From Fratercula arctica (Eukaryota > Chordata > Aves > Charadriiformes > Alcidae): a stretch of DNA of 64,000 nt. This document shows, in pieces, positions 63,847 to 64,000 of this stretch. The stretch spans positions 58,848,096-58,912,095 of the forward strand of contig CANTUZ010000003.1 of NCBI GenBank assembly GCA_947846985.1, in the 5' to 3' direction. A program made the translations under genes and the position numbers. Each line of letters starts with the position of its first letter. Position 1 is the stretch's first letter. The notes below the pieces were generated by a model, which saw only the letters and a list, made by a program, of their open reading frames with translations, had not been told where the DNA came from and made no database searches.

Positions 63847-64000
63847 CTGTGAGAACAAAGTGATTGATTTAAAACCAGATCCAAATAACACATTTTGATT
63901 TGTAATACAGATTAAAAGGTGTTTCTCACATGGCCATGCTATTCTTTGCCATCAGAGGTATTCAACAACACAGGTAACTTCCGGACACAGTTATAATAAC

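Noticed and set aside
1..64000. CRISPR arrays, bacterial operons, tRNA or rRNA genes
   Set aside because: The window is vertebrate nuclear DNA. No spaced direct repeats of CRISPR type and no tRNA box A/B or rRNA sequence were seen.

Overview
The window looks like bird nuclear DNA. CR1 LINE copies with the avian-type 3' end (ATTCTATG-like repeats) occur on both strands, introns are fairly short, and the gene order matches the vertebrate block PHACTR2 - LTV1 - ZC2HC1B - PLAGL1 (human 6q24). The species cannot be read from the sequence.

Layout from left to right. At 1-7412 (+) are the 3' coding exons of a PLAGL1 (ZAC1) gene that begins left of the window. At 10090-10687 (-) are two unidentified exon-like segments. 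At 15035-21457 (-) lies most of ZC2HC1B. At 24575-33964 (-) lies a complete LTV1 in 11 coding exons, with a CpG-rich promoter at about 33.7-34.5 kb. At 34.5-35.3 kb is a CR1 fragment, followed by AT-rich DNA without genes. At 40031-44710 (-) is an endogenous retrovirus with two LTRs and a 6-bp target duplication. At 49399-63846 (-) are the last five coding exons of PHACTR2, which continues past the right edge, with a long CR1 reverse transcriptase fragment at about 51.6-52.85 kb in its last intron.

The most notable observation is in PLAGL1. Spliced in phase upstream of the seven classical PLAG zinc fingers are two exons that read as the C-terminal half of a PR/SET domain, and a third exon that carries an additional N-terminal C2H2 finger. 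That third exon has no methionine codon ahead of the PLAG fingers, so a short seven-finger form like mammalian PLAGL1 cannot start there. The gene therefore appears to encode a PRDM-like PR domain + PLAG zinc finger protein.

The second notable element is the retrovirus. Its protease and reverse transcriptase region is missing, and the nucleocapsid zinc knuckle runs in frame into the RNase H/integrase border and a complete-looking DD35E integrase core. The result is one long gag-integrase reading frame, with upstream stops in the matrix region and a broken env remnant.

The four host genes do not form one pathway. LTV1 is a 40S ribosome assembly factor, PHACTR2 an actin and PP1 regulator, PLAGL1 a transcription factor, and ZC2HC1B a small zinc protein of unknown role. 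They are neighbours by conserved synteny. Exon borders were placed by hand from splice signals and phase, and no alignment or transcript data were available.
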